Of a stretch of DNA of 64,000 nucleotides, positions 25,642 through 38,794 are shown piece after piece. The notes under the pieces were generated by a model. The model saw only the letters and a program-made list of their open reading frames with translations. It ran no database searches and was not told the DNA's origin. The position numbers and the translations under genes were made by a program. Source of the DNA: Embiotoca jacksoni (Eukaryota; Chordata; Actinopteri; Embiotocidae); the NCBI GenBank assembly GCA_022577435.1, contig JAKOON010000021.1, positions 6,574,501-6,638,500 on the forward strand, written 5' to 3'. Numbering within the stretch: the first letter of the stretch is position 1; every line of letters starts with the position of its first letter.

Positions 25642-27233
25642 TCTTTAATGATGCGAGTAGTCTGTTCACAGCTAAATGATGAACAAGTGCTGCCCTCTAA
25701 TGTTTGCCTGGTCATGAGGTACAGTATATGATCACTTCATCAAGACTGTTTAATAGTACATGAACTTGACTTTATTTTCTCAAGGCCGGCTTTCATCATA
25801 AAACTGTAACATTGGGTTGAAAACCACTTGATATAAATTTTGAAGCATCAAACAAACAATCCTGACATAATCCCACTAACCTCCCACTGCATTGATTGCC
25901 ATATAAATGCACAAACACTAGTTTCCATAACATTCAGTACTGTTTTGAATATAGCTGCACTCATCAATTTACTGAAAAGCAACTTATTTTATACGTAGAG
26001 ACATGTGTTCTGAAAGCTGTAACGATGGTCCTGTTTAAAGTTATCGTTATGGTCAGTAATGACCTCATAAAAACATTAACACTGTAGAATAATTACATTC
26101 ACATGCAGCAATGAATTGCATCTCATAACCACTTCAAACACAGACTGATGGCCTGTCTAATGAACCGTACAGCAAATAATTCAACAGTGTCCCACAGAGT
26201 GACATGTGCACACTCACACACGCACCTTCCCACACATCATCACACTGTTTTACCTCGTGATTTCATTTCATGCATCAGGTTTCTCCGGCATTTTGTGCTG
26301 GCTGATTTTTCTCACCATGTCCTTTTGCCTTTTCAGTGAGCAGTTAATACGTATCTCTCCACCCAGACGTTTGGACTACTGATCTGTTTGTTCTTTTCGT
26401 CAGTGAGCATCTGTTATTCCTTTATTGCATTTTCACCAATATGCTCCCATGTAAAACTAATCCTGGCCTCGTTAAAGATTCTCTTTTACGAGTTTATTCA
26501 GTTTCTAGGCCAGCTCAAGCAATTGCTAAATTCATCTCTTACTCTGGTGCTTTAAATTCAGGGACTTTTATTTGGATAAATTATGAGGTAAAAGACCACT
26601 GAAACAGCTTTGACAAGATTTTTCAAGCAAAAGGAAAGAATGCTCATTTCCCCTGGATTATAATTCACCTGTGTGTATTAGGCAATGGGAGATGATCTCG
26701 AACCCCAAACTTTGCGACAACTGTTTTAGAGTCATATTTTTCTTATAATCCAAAACAAACCAGAAAAAAAATCTCCCTGGGCATTCGAGTATTTTTGCAG
26801 TAAAAGTAGGAAAGTGAGCTCTGCACTTGATCTGTGATTTATCTGAGGTTGATGCTATCGGCTTTCAGCGTCCGATCATCTGCATTAAAAAATTAAGTCA
26901 TGATCTAAAAATCTAAGCAGCATTCGATGCTTTACTTAATTAATAACTGTGAAAAAGAAACTAAATGCAGCCTTATAATTAAACTTAAAAATATGCATCA
27001 ATTCCTGCCACCTTTTTAAGAGTCTGATAATGATTACATGCTGTCATTTCTTTTGTTTGTTATAATTATGTCAATAGATGTTTTGCTACATTTTCATGCA
27101 TTAGTGTATGACTAAGGAATACTTTTAATTATTATTATGCCATTGTCATTAAATTTATAATAGCTCCTTTCTTCTGTGTCTTTACACTGTGATTGTAATT
27201 AGGTAGAAAAAACAGAAAAGTGTTTTTCCAGCT
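25642..27233. other. Intergenic spacer noxo1-tex2, right part
   Basis: AT-rich, no recognisable exon on either strand. Confidence 0.6.
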
Positions 27234-27239
27234 TTTATT
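27234..27239 (-). terminator. Candidate polyadenylation signal of tex2
   Basis: AATAAA on the minus strand about 420 nt past the tex2 stop codon; the 3' UTR would then include the (TA)n tract at 27298-27345. Confidence 0.4.
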
Positions 27240-27297
27240 TAATAATATCCATAATCTTATTATCCAAAGCGAGACTGAGTTGTAAACATCAAATCTG

Positions 27298-27306
27298 TAT
27301 ATATAT

Positions 27307-27345
<39 letters not shown>
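27298..27345. repeat. (TA)n microsatellite
   Basis: Alternating TA run with a short interruption near its left end; probably in the tex2 3' UTR. Confidence 0.9.
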
Positions 27346-27348
<3 letters not shown>

Positions 27349-27657
27349 CTCATAGGGATCATTCACATGTAAACATTTGTAAAAGGTATCACTTGTAGTT
27401 GTTTTACAGCATTCACTCTGACTACCAAATCATGAAGTTATCTCTTAAAATGACATGAACAAACTCATCAGCAATCACAAACAATCATCCACTTGAACAC
27501 ACAGTGCTAAACATCGGACTTTCACAAACCCCTGGTTCTGACACAAGGGTTAGTAAGTTTGCCTAAGAGCTACTGAAGTCTATGGAGGCAAATTGGACTT
27601 CATGTAATGTGTCTGAATTCATTCTGCAGGTTTCCACTGATCTTCAACAGTGAGGCA

Positions 27658-28789
27658 CTAGTCAGATTCAGCCCCGGAGACCTCGGGTGGGATCCTCTCC
27701 ATGGACTCTGTGGACGAGCTGTGGGACCGTCGGGACTCGGAGGCTTGAGGACTGTCCACCCCAGAGTGCATCAGGGGGAAGTAGATGTCATCCATATTCG
27801 GCAGCACAAACACTTTCTGGACATGAAAACAGGGAGGCCATGAAGAGGACATAATTTGCATACTAAGATAGAAGGTGGGTTTGTTTTTTATTTACCTGAA
27901 ACTCATCCTGCAGTTTCTTTTCAATCCACTCAGTCACATGACAGAGAGTCACCTCCCTCTCCCCCAGTTTGGGACGGACGCGCAGATCCAGCTTGGGTGG
28001 CACGCAAAAACTGTACCTGCAGAAGACATTTAAATTATCGAATGCAACACGTTCATAATTAGACCGTTTCAGACGTAATCAACCACATTTCAATCTCACC
28101 CTCGGTACTCGACTAAATAAACTGGGTGAATAAATAAATGTTCTTTTGGCAGGAATGAGGTGTAAAAAGTGAGTCACGCCACAAAAAGTCACAAACACAA
28201 CAGCTGCTGATTTATTTTTGAGCATTGTTTGTGAAGTAAAAACGATTGGTATTTATCTTTATTGCAAACTTTATTGGTCATAGTAATTATGATGGGAGCC
28301 ATGGAGGCAGTGTAAAGATAGGTAGATAGATAGATAGTTTCTTTATTAATCCACAAGGGGGAATTTTTTCGCTACAGCAGCATTTATAGATACAGGAAAG
28401 AAATGAAATAACAGTAAAAAATATTAAATATAAAAATGCACAGTATATACAATTTTTTTTAATAAAGATTAGATGTCTGAGGTAACGATAAAGGGTCGTT
28501 ACACCTTGGGCTTCTCTCCAACGGTGAAATTACCTAATCTGTCGTTCATGTGTTGCTCCGATTAAGAGCACTTAAAGGTTTAGTGTGTGGGATTTATTAT
28601 CTCTTTTAAAGTAGCTCAGAAGGGACAAACCAAACACTGACTCTAAAAGGGGGCTTCACGGCCACCGTAGATTCTCTTACATGTTTGGAAGATGAAGGTG
28701 AGGTGAGGGGTGTTCACCTGGTTGCAATCAATCGCCACTAAATGCTTCACACTGCCCCTTTAAAGTACCATGTTGTTTTGGGAGTCAAT

Positions 28790-28868
<79 letters not shown>

Positions 28869-29669
28869 CATGTTTGCGTCACTTGAGACGACATTACACG
28901 GACTAGCATTCATGTTAGTGGGTCGTATGAGTTGTAAATGTTCCAACTCTTTTAATCTGGTTGTTGAAAACAGACAGATTAAAAGGGCAGATTTTAAAAC
29001 ATAAAACATATCATCTAATCCAATACTGAAAGATGGCCCTGCCTCACACTTCTCCTATTATCCACCATGTTACCGTACGGCGTCAGTATGTCTGTTCGTA
29101 CCATATCCTATCTGTGGGGGGAGGTGGGATGTTGACGACCAGACTCCCTGACAGTTCTTGAACCTCCACCGTGAGCAGAAGGGGCGTGTTGGACATCTCC
29201 TCAAACTTCTTCTTAATGAACTCATTCTCCGTCGCCTTCTGGAAGTACTTGGATTTAGCGATTTTGTCCACAAATCTCAAAATCTTCCTCCCCGTCTTCC
29301 CTCCCCCTGTCCTGTAAGAGAGGATTAGAGGAGAGGAGAGAGTGAGCAGGATCCTACGTTCTTCGGCTGATTTAGTGTTTCGATGCTAAAGTACAAAAAT
29401 CTGAGGAGAGTCTGATATGTTAATCAGAGCAACAGCCTTCTGGAGTGTGATCTCAGCACAGAAACGAGCATTCACGAGACAGATGGGGAGAAGTAACACT
29501 TCATGGTGCTACTTACGAAAAGCTACACCTTCACTTAATCATGCTGATTATCTCTCAGAACGTGATGGTACATGTTCATTTAGAAAGTAATTCATGCAAC
29601 TTCTGTTTCGGTTTCAGCACTTCTTATGATAACATAATGATCATTGTATTCCCCCACACCCCCTCCCCC

Positions 29670-29743
<74 letters not shown>

Positions 29744-31513
29744 CAGTATCTTTTATCTTTTATTTAATTCATGACTTTATTTAATTCCGTTTTTACCCTT
29801 CGGCTGCTGCTGTGGATCCCTTTTCTCCAACCGGACCCTGAGGCTCAGAGAGAAGCAGCTCCTCCTCATCAGATGAACCAGCACTGGAGGACTCCTCATC
29901 GCTGTCTGCCAGCACATTGAGGACGGGCCTGCAGCTGGGAGGAAACACAGCCAGACAAGTTAGGAGTGCAGAGACCCAGGAAGAAATAAGGTATAGATAG
30001 AAGCATCGATGCACTGTTTCATGTCCATCCTTTAAACCCCCAATTTACATCTCCAGGAACCTGTGTATGAGAGCAAATCTTAAAATTGATGTGAGTGAAA
30101 AACTCTCAAGATAAGATTTACAAACACAACTACAGCTTTTCTGTCTTGACTTTCAGCTTCAGACGCAGCACAATGACAGCTAGTGTGAAGCTTTGCCTGG
30201 ACTTTAATCCCCACTGCTGTGGGTTTATGACAGGCATGTCTACGCTGTTCAATGTAATGTGAGGCGCTGTAGATCAGAGACTGGAGGGATCAAGAGAGAG
30301 AGAGATGTGTAGGTGTGTGTTTGTGTGTATTTGTGTGCTACAGATAGGATAAAAATATAAATCCCACATTTACAATTATTTTGAACATCACTCATGCTAC
30401 TTGGGCCAGGAAGCGTGATGAAATATACATTACAGATCAAATAAATACAGAGGTTTTAGCTTTTTAAAGGGGCACTCCATAGATTTGACCCCTAATAGGG
30501 AGCTTACATGCCACGAGGAGATCTTCTCAGCCTTTAAAAACAGCATTATAGTGCCTCCCTTAGTTTTGGAAGGAGTTTTCTAGAGAGGGTAAAATGAAAT
30601 TAAGCATGCTATTGTGTTTTATTAGAGGGATTGTAAGCTCTACCGTTTTTGTAGCTTGACTCAAGGAGTAAAAGTCAGGAGCCTGTGCTGCTTAAATTCT
30701 CACCATTTACTATTTTTTTTTTCTCACTTTCATAAAATCCATTAGCTTCTTAATCACTGGAAGGCCTCTTAAATATCTCTAATTGTATTTGGCCATTACA
30801 GATAATGTTGCAAGTCTTAAATTGCTTTAAGGGAACATTTAAATGTGTTAAATTAGTGGGATTAACCATAAACAGACATACACCACTTGTTTATTCATAC
30901 ATATAGTATATAGTATTTACTAAAACCATTCAGAAAAGCATACAAAATAAAAATGGATAGCTGGAAGAGGTGTGTCGTGTGTGTGTGGGTGCATATAGTG
31001 TGCGTGTCTGTGTGTGTAGCACTGACCGTGGGCTACCAGTTTCAGTCGCACAGTTCACCGTGTCCGGACCGCCCTCTTTGCCCAGTTTGGACAGGTTGAA
31101 CTTGGTCTGCAGGGTCATCTGCAGGTTCCCGGTGTAACCCAGCTGCAGCTCCAGCCACAGGCCTGCGGGGGGCGCCACAAAGAGGTCAACACCAGACTAC
31201 ACAAAATTAAGACAAAACTCCTCTACACACTACCTAATCTGGACACAGGGTGTTTAGTAGACAGATTAAACAGCTTTCACCGTGATTATCGGACCTTGAA
31301 ATTAAATTTGCACTAAATTACGGCGGATTATTTATCCCCTTTGGCGGATGGGGACTGAGCCTGAAAATTTGTTTGCACCAAGGTTGTGAGAAACCGAGAA
31401 AGATGAAAATCATGAGGTCAGACACCGACACTTATGTTGATGACCTTGAATTCCCGTCATCATTAGGAGCTGCCAGAATGCCTAATTTTAAAGCACACAC
31501 ACACACACAGACG

Positions 31514-31601
<88 letters not shown>

Positions 31602-31776
31602 CGTGTTTGCGTCACTTTAGACGACATTACACGGACTAGCATTCATGTTAGTGGGTCATACGAGTTGTAAATGTTGCAACCCTTTTAATCTGGTTGTTGA
31701 AAACAGCCAGATTAAAAGGATTTTAAAACATAAACACACACACACACGCACATGCACGCGCACGCACGCACGCACG

Positions 31777-31807
<31 letters not shown>

Positions 31808-34800
31808 GCTCTAAATGCTTAAGGCCGTGGCGTAATGGCTGCCCTGCCTGAGATTACGACAGGATAACATTGTCTGATCTGATGCTGTGCGGTACTCGGC
31901 TGTAATCACACGAGCGTCTCTTGCTGCTACTGTGTCTGTGTGTTTGCCCTTATGTTTTGCAGTGCGTGATCTCCAGCCCGTACTCACCTCTGGGGTTAAC
32001 CTCTGGTCTGGACGTAGCGGTGATTTGTGGCATAGAGCAGCCCATATCCAACTCAGTCAGAGTCAGTTCATTCATAAAGTAAGGCAGCTGTAAACAAGAT
32101 GTCAGAGTTCAAAATGTAGTAGATTTATGGTCAACTTTTCTGTGACTCTAACTTTCACTAAAACTGCTCTCACTCTGATTTTGCTGAGCTTCTTCTGGAT
32201 CTTCTGGGAAACGGCGTCGGCCCAGTGCTTCTCTCGCAGGAAGTCCCAGAAGATTCGACCAATTAGAGCATTGGCCCACGCAGTCTGGCTCTTCCCAGGG
32301 TACTCGGCTAGATCACAGGTACACTATGGACAGGAAAAGTGCAGGTTCAGAACAAAAAATTGGGGAAGAAGAGTAAAACATTTCCCATAGAAGAAGTTTT
32401 TCAGTCTCTTATTGCCCTAAAACATGAATAAATTTAGCTTGTTTTATTCTATATACTCTCCAGCTTCACTTAAGTGAGCAACTGTGACTTACATTTCCTC
32501 TGATGGTGGGGCTTGTCTCTGTGCTGCTGGCTCCAGGAGTGGAGAGGGGGGTCCACTCCTCCGCAGCCAGGAGACGAGTCATGTAGCTGGGGTAGTCGAG
32601 TACGGAGAGGCCCCTGGTGCCACTGGAGGGAGCTGCAGAGATGCAGGGGACTGGAGGTGTGGAGGGGGCGTCGTCGTCGCTGCTGCCCACTCCACTGGAG
32701 CCTCTGCTGCTCGGGACATGAACTTGTGCTGTGACGTTCTGTGTTGGGTCAGCTGGAAGAATGCGGTAAACATTGTTCTGGTTTATTGATCGTTCATTAA
32801 TATTTAAAGACACAGGCTGACAATTTGCAAAATTAAACTTTCTTCCTGTCTTTGTTGATGGGAATTCAATGACAAGATTGAGTCTACTTTCATGTCTGTG
32901 CAGTAATTATGAAGCTACATTATACAGCTGGCTAACTTAGCTTAGAAACAAGACTGTAAATGGGAGAACATTCAGTCAGGCTACATCCAAAGGAAAAACA
33001 AATCCACCCAATCCACTCATTCTCATCCCCAAGGCATCAAATGTTTGTTTTGTCAAAACCTGCTGTCATAGCCTATAGCTTTAATGTTCGCTCAGCCACT
33101 CTGATCTCTCTGAGATAACATCGAGCTTTGACTAAACGCAGTATTTAATACCTTACATCAGGGACTGGGCTGCACCAGGACTTATCACTGTGTCATTAAA
33201 TCTGGATAAAAAGTGTAAAATTAACATTATATTTTTAGGAGGTGCATGAGTATGGCCCGTTGTCATCTTTAAGAGGCTTCCTACAGGTAACTACAACCCG
33301 CAAATTAGGTTCACTTTACCTATGGGGGCCCCTAGCGAGTTAGTTGAAAAGCAATTGCGTTTACTTTTACTGAAAGTGACCGCATTGGCTTTTTACTACA
33401 ACAGCATTGAGCAGTTTCCCCCTCATTATCAATTATTTGTCCAGCACACAGTGTTTTCCAAGGACAGTTGTGTTTTGTCCAGACAAACTAGCTTTAGGCT
33501 AATGAAAATTACCCACATTAAGCCTTCCGTGTCACAAAATGGTCACATAACTTTCACTTTTGACAGAGCGAGCTAAACCTGTAGGCCTAGATACACGAGA
33601 CGGGTGTCTCTTGTTTCAACTAACAATTTCAAAACATGGCATGGATTGAGATAGATGACAGATTTTGTTTCAGGAATTAAAAAGCAAGTGAGTATTATGG
33701 TTGTTCTTCTAACTCAGTGATTTCCTCCAAAACAAAGCTGTTCCCTCTAATAGATTTTTTTTCCTGGTGCCTTTGACCCACCAGGTCACCAAACAAGTGA
33801 GAGATCTGTGTTCCCTTGAAATGGATTGGTTTTGCAATGCAAAGAACTGGAGCATGTAATCCATAATCCACACATATCTAGCATTTTGTATGGATGCCTT
33901 ATCCAGAGGCCTTCTCTTCTCTAAAGCCTTAATAACGTTTCTCATATTCGATCTGGACGCACATCTGCCAGGCCTCTGTCGGTCCCTCTCCCGCTCCCTC
34001 TCCGTATCCATGGATGTGAACAGGAAATGACGAAACCACTCCTCTTTCTCTCTTCCCGTGCGGCCAAAGAGGTAGAGAACGGCGGGAAGGTCCTGGGGAC
34101 GTTTGGAGGAATTTTGTTTCGGACTTGCTGGATCAGCTCCTGGCTCCTCTACCCGGCTCTCCTCCGACCTTCCTCCTTCATCCTCGTGGGGTTTTGTCCC
34201 TGCAGCCAGCTGGATGCAGATGGGATACTTTGGGTTCCACAGCCTCTTTCGAGCCAACACAGATGGCAGCAGGAATACCTTTGAAGAGCAGTGGCAGAGT
34301 TGAGTTATGTTAAAGCAAAAGAAAACTATTAAATTATCAATATGGTCAGATGCCATATTCATAAGTCAATAACTGATGCTGAAGAGTTTACCTCATTTTT
34401 TTTCTTTTGCTTTTAACCTTTATCTTAAAATGTTGTTTTGTCTCCTGGGCATTGAGTAATTTCCGGCTCAAATGTCACTGTAAAAGTCAGTCTAACATCC
34501 ATGCATTAATTATTCAAAATCATATGCATTTATTCATTTGATACTGAACACATTGATTAAAAGCTCTACTTTACTTGTTTAGCTGGTGATTTCACTTTTA
34601 TGGTGTCCAGAATTTCCTGAATTCTGATTGTGGCAATCCCCTGAATTTACCATGATGCTGACATTTGTCATTAACTAGATGGACCTTCTTAGGATAAATC
34701 TTGAAATTGACTTCTCATGTCTTGACTAAAAAGTACAAGTACATTAGATTGAATCAGATCTTCACTTTTTATATTCCATTTATAAAATTCAATAGCCTAA

Positions 34801-37800
34801 AGTACAGTGCAGATATTCCCTCGAACCCTGTTACTTATCGGGAGTCTTCATACTTTGCTCTTTGCAAGCTGAAAGCAGCGTGACTTGACAAAGGTGGCCT
34901 CGTCGACTCTCTCATCGTACGTGGCCCTGCGGCTGATGTTATTACGCGGGGAGTCCAGACGGAGACATGAGCCCTCCAGAGTGGCAAACACGGAGTGAGT
35001 CAGAGCCGGGTGGCAGGTTTCTGGGTCGTAATCATGAATCTCATTCATCCAGCCCTGAAAAGCCAGAAAACACGAGTTAATTTAAATCAGGACGAATGTT
35101 GATGTGTTTTCAAGTGAGAAATAAATACTTCATTCAAGAAGAAATTTCCCCTCGGGGATTAATAAAGTGTATAAAATCAAAATCAAATCAAAATCTGGAA
35201 TTGTTCCAATCTTGAAAATCATGTGGGGAGGGAGAGCAAAAAATAAATGTTTTTTTTGGGTGAAAGCTTCAGTGACAGAGTTGTGAGTCGTCTGGTCCTC
35301 AATTCACCCCGGTGGATGTCAGTATAACTGACTGAACATGGACAGTTTAGTTCAGTGATTTCTGCAAACTGCATAATGTTTGTACTCAAGAATATGTATG
35401 AAATACTGAAGAAAAAACGACCTTGCAGTTAATTTGAAAAGTGCCTCAGATTTGGCGTGCCAGGCGACGCATCTTTCCAAGCTCTACACTGCTGTCAACA
35501 AACTCTACCAATCAGAGGCTTTAGGGTAAAGATAGCATGAGTGGAAAATGCGCTACATTTCTATTTGCTAAGCAAGCAGACTTAAAGGAACAGTGTATTT
35601 AGTGGCATCTGGTGGTGAGGCTGCAGATGGCAACCAGGTAAACACCCTCCCTTCCAAGCATGTAAGAGAATCTAAGATGACCATTAAAGACGCAAAAACA
35701 CAAAAGGTCCTCACTGGAATCAGTGTTTGGGTTGTCCCTTTTGGGCTACTGTAGAAACAAGGCAGTGAAACATGGTGCACTCCGTGATATGTAGATATCA
35801 AGAGCTCATTCTGAGGTAAAGAAAACCAAATAATTATTCTACACTAATGAAAACACATGAATGAATATGAATATTATATTCCATTTCTGCCAAAAGATCC
35901 CACTAAAAACGACACACTAAACCTTTAACTTGGCAAGTTATGTGCAAAGTTGCATAACCATTATTATGGAATATTAGCCGAGCTCATTGACTTCCTAGAG
36001 TCTCCGCTGGATGCCTGGTAACCTCAAAGCAACATCAAGACCCCAGGAAGTGACTGTGATCATAAAGGAAAATCCTTTCTGCAGTTAAAACCCCTCCCTA
36101 AAACCACAATTTTTTTTTTTTTATTATTATTATTTTTTTTTTTATCAATGGACAGAATAAACTGTTTTGTCAAACTCTTTTTGTTTTGCAAAGCTTAATT
36201 AACCATCTCCTGACTCTATAATTAGTGCACAAACACAAAAGGGGTATCAATCTTCTTATATAACTCTAATATATAACCAATATAACTGTAAAAAAAAATG
36301 TCCCAACAAATCAAACTATTTCTTCCATCTGGGCTTACGTAAGGTAAATGCACTGTATAGATGCTTTATCTCTTGAATTTTTAATGACATAAAAGCATAA
36401 ACACCGGCTTTAACAAAGAAGACAAAATTTAAATTCATAATACTTTGTTCCGGTTCAAAAATACCCTGACATGTTCAGGACCAACCCTTAGTAGCTCGAC
36501 ACTTTCCTCTTCACGCTCAAAACAATTATTTGGCAATGTCTTAACAACAACTGAAATTCTATTTGTATTTAATTAACTACAGTCATCCTCTGCCGTCACC
36601 TCAGATATCTGCCTGCTATCAAACACAGTAATTGTTCTTATTCTGTCATCAGATCACAAGATGAATTCTGAAAACACCTCACAAACCTCAGAGCTCTGAC
36701 TTTAACAGCCTTCAAACTGAAATCAAACCGCTAATGACCAAACAAGGGAATTATCCCAGTACAGAGATAGTGAACTCTCATCTCCACCACTCTCCTCCCC
36801 CAACCTGCCTTGCTCCCTGACAAATTACACCTTATTCCTGCCTCTATTCACCACTAATTACCACTGGAACTGACAAAGTCTTGAAAGTGGCTGTCCTTTC
36901 CAGCTGCCTTGTGTCAAGCTCAACCAGGAGGAGAACAGTAATTATCACTGCGGCTCCAGCAGTTTTCATTATTGAGGGTTTTAATTGCGTTCTGGGCACC
37001 TCATGTACTGTAGTTGTACGCGTCTCTCAGAGGCTTTAATCTGTGAAGAAAACAGTCAGCGAAGTCGCTGGAGCGACAGGCCGACTTGAGGCTGCTCTGT
37101 TAATCAGCATGAGTAAAAACTACGAAGAAGTACTCTTACTGCTGGAGTTTTATTGGAGTAGCTTTTAAAACTGCATTAAGGAATGAGTCACTTTCACCAA
37201 GTAAGTCCTAGTCTGAATTTGTATACAGTTTTTCTGAAAGTCTGCTTATCAGAGTAGTCAGCAATTATACTGTTATGGCAGTTCTCTTATTCCTCTAATG
37301 TTTTTGTGGAAGACATGGTGAGAACGTGTGAGTACTGGAGTGGAAAACAGTTAAAAATAAGGTGACATTTTCCTCCTTGATGACTCATCTATTTACCTGG
37401 AGGGTGTCAGGCTCAGAGATGACAATGCCGCCCGTCAGAATCCCTTCTCCCAACATTGTCTGTGCTGGTCTGCATGTAGGGTCTGAGCAGTTGGAACTAG
37501 AGGAACCGATCCTGATGAGCAGCAGTCCTAGCAAAAAGCCCAGTGCTAATCCCAGAGCCAGGCCGGAGAAGTATGTACTGAGAGGTAGGATAAAGTAGCC
37601 GTAGGACAGCACTGCCACACAGAATAAACTCATTCGTGGTAGAGGGTGAGGGGGCTGAGGAGCACGGGAGGTCCTGACCGAAGGTGCAGCTACAGCCTGA
37701 GAACCAGGTGACCTCCAGGTCGCCTGCCTGCGAGTCTCGATGGCTAACACTTGCATCATATCCCCGTCTGTACATATTTCCAGCTCCTCGTCTCTGTGAT

Positions 37801-38794
37801 TCTGTCTGTGGTGATGCACAGGGCAGGGGCAGCGCGGGATTCTCCCATGATGTCTTACAGAAGGCCACTCAAAGACAGGACAAACATCACCGTCTGTTTT
37901 TTTAGCGGTTCTCACAGGAGACTCTGAAAGAACCGTGTCGGTGCTACCTTCTCGCCCCAAACCTCTGGAGCTGATCTGGTGAGGGCCCTGGCTCTTGCAC
38001 TGGTGTTTGGGGCTGCCCACGCTCTCCTCTCTCATGATCTTGCTGAACATGCTGCTCAGAGGTTCCTGTACAGCCTCCGAGAGCTTTCTCTTGGTGTCCT
38101 CCAGCTCCATTTTGAAGAAGCCACTTTTCAAACCCTCTGCACTCGGTGACAGTGAACTCGGAGATGGGGGAGCAGTACGAGAGTCCCCGTTGCTGCGGGT
38201 TTTTGGTTGGGTCAGCTGCTTCCACAGGTGGAGGTTGAGGCGGGAGTCCGATTTGGACTGGGACACCTCGGGATCAGAGCGGGACATCTCTGTGGAGATT
38301 GACTTCACCAGGCTGAGAAAGGGCTTGGGTCTGAGAGTGGAACCCTCTTTCAGCTCCAGCTCTGTGGAGAGAGACTTGACCAGGCTTGCCAAGGGCCGGC
38401 GGCTGGGTGAGGAAAGCCCGGGGGAGAGGAAGCTGGGGCCCGCAGTGGAGCAGTTCCCCAATGAACCAGGTGACGAGGGAGAAAGAGGGACGTGGAAAGC
38501 TTGGGACTGCAAGCCTCTGTCATCCTCAACGGAGAGCTGCCTCTCCTTGGAGAGTGATATAGACGGATAGTCCTCATCGTGGTCAAGAGAGAAGATGAGC
38601 TCGCTCTCATCCAGGCTGTCCCACTCTCCTTCCGTCCCAGTCAGCTGGATCACAATCCCTCGGGGGAGATGGCGCTTTGTCCCAAGAGAGGTGGCACCTA
38701 CCGGGGAGATACTACGGGGCTCCTGGGGCGGTATTCCACCTCCTCTCCCTTTGTCCTCGCTTCCTCTTTCCCCATTTATTCCACTCTCTGCCAT
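27658..38794 (-). CDS. tex2: Testis-expressed 2, ER membrane SMP-domain lipid-transfer protein
   Basis: TEX2 is an ER protein of the SMP (TULIP-type) lipid-transfer family acting at membrane contacts. Eleven coding exons (minus): 38794-37397, 35054-34854, 34278-33963, 32752-32493, 32323-32174, 32087-31988, 31162-31027, 29934-29797, 29311-29102, 28016-27896 and 27816-27658, giving 1062 residues (human about 1127). Residues 1-385 are a serine/proline-rich cytosolic part (WDSLDESELIFSLD). About 388-429 is a long hydrophobic stretch, probably two membrane segments. About 467-638 is a PH-like part (RLWNPKYPICI, VLYLFGRTGREKEEWFRHFL). The SMP domain starts at about 735 (TAWANALIGRIFWDFLREKHW, LPYFMNELTLTELDMG, LELQLGYTG), followed by LADSDEESSSAGSSDEEE, VDKIAKSKYFQKATE, PPPPTDRIWY and FVLPNMDDIYFPLMHS. 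Phases agree at every junction. The least certain border is the donor of exon 3 (GTGCGT at 33962), because the frame stays open beyond it. A teleost paralogue label (tex2l) is possible. Confidence 0.95.
28320..28455 (-). repeat. 3' tail of a dispersed retroelement, copy 2
   Basis: Reverse-strand relative of the copy at 12738-12910, ending in GATTAATAAAGAAACTATC and a short (CTAT)n tract; inside a tex2 intron. Confidence 0.65.
28572..28763. repeat. Short MITE-like element with TTAAAGG ends, internally deleted copy
   Basis: Starts TTAAAGGTTTAGTGTGTGGG and ends CACACTGCCCCTTTAA; the inner sequence (CCGTAGATTCTCTTACATG, CGCCACTAAATGC) matches the larger copy at 35582-35928 read in the other orientation. 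Lies in a tex2 intron. Confidence 0.6.
28791..28866. repeat. (CA)n microsatellite
   Basis: About 38 CA units, immediately left of the duplicated hairpin segment. Confidence 0.97.
28867..29005. repeat. Hairpin-bearing intronic segment, copy 1
   Basis: About 139 bp, roughly 93% alike by eye to 31600-31735 in another tex2 intron; both start directly after a (CA)n tract with AGGC(A/G)TGTTTGCGTCACTT. Contains an 11-12 bp stem (28949-28960 against 28974-28985, one mismatch). Confidence 0.85.
29670..29741. repeat. (CA)n microsatellite
   Basis: About 36 CA units in a tex2 intron. Confidence 0.97.
31495..31599. repeat. (CA)n microsatellite
   Basis: CA run with a few interruptions at its left end, directly before copy 2 of the hairpin segment. 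Confidence 0.97.
31600..31735. repeat. Hairpin-bearing intronic segment, copy 2
   Basis: Partner of 28867-29005. The stem is perfect here: CTTTTAATCTGG (31682-31693) pairs with CCAGATTAAAAG (31707-31718) around a 13-nt loop. A second (CA)n tract follows at once, so this copy is bracketed by microsatellites. Confidence 0.85.
31733..31807. repeat. (CA)n microsatellite, interrupted by CG
   Basis: CA run with GCACGC-type interruptions. Confidence 0.95.
35141..35192 (+). repeat. Short 3' tail fragment of a dispersed retroelement, copy 3
   Basis: TTTCCCCTCGGGGATTAATA followed by an (AAAATC)n-like tail; same 3' end as the 12.7 kb copy, in the tex2 first coding intron. Confidence 0.6.
35582..35928. 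mobile_element. MITE-like non-autonomous element with TTAAAGG ends
   Basis: A 347-bp unit with imperfect terminal inverted repeats: TTAAAGGAACAGTGT at the left and ACACTAAACCTTTAA at the right. The body has motifs common in a widely dispersed teleost repeat (AGTGGCATCTGGTGGTGAGG, GGGCTACTGTAGAAAC). No coding capacity. A deleted relative lies at 28572-28763. Confidence 0.7.
36108..36146. repeat. T-rich low-complexity tract
   Basis: T runs broken by ATT units in the tex2 intron between the first and second coding exons. Confidence 0.85.
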
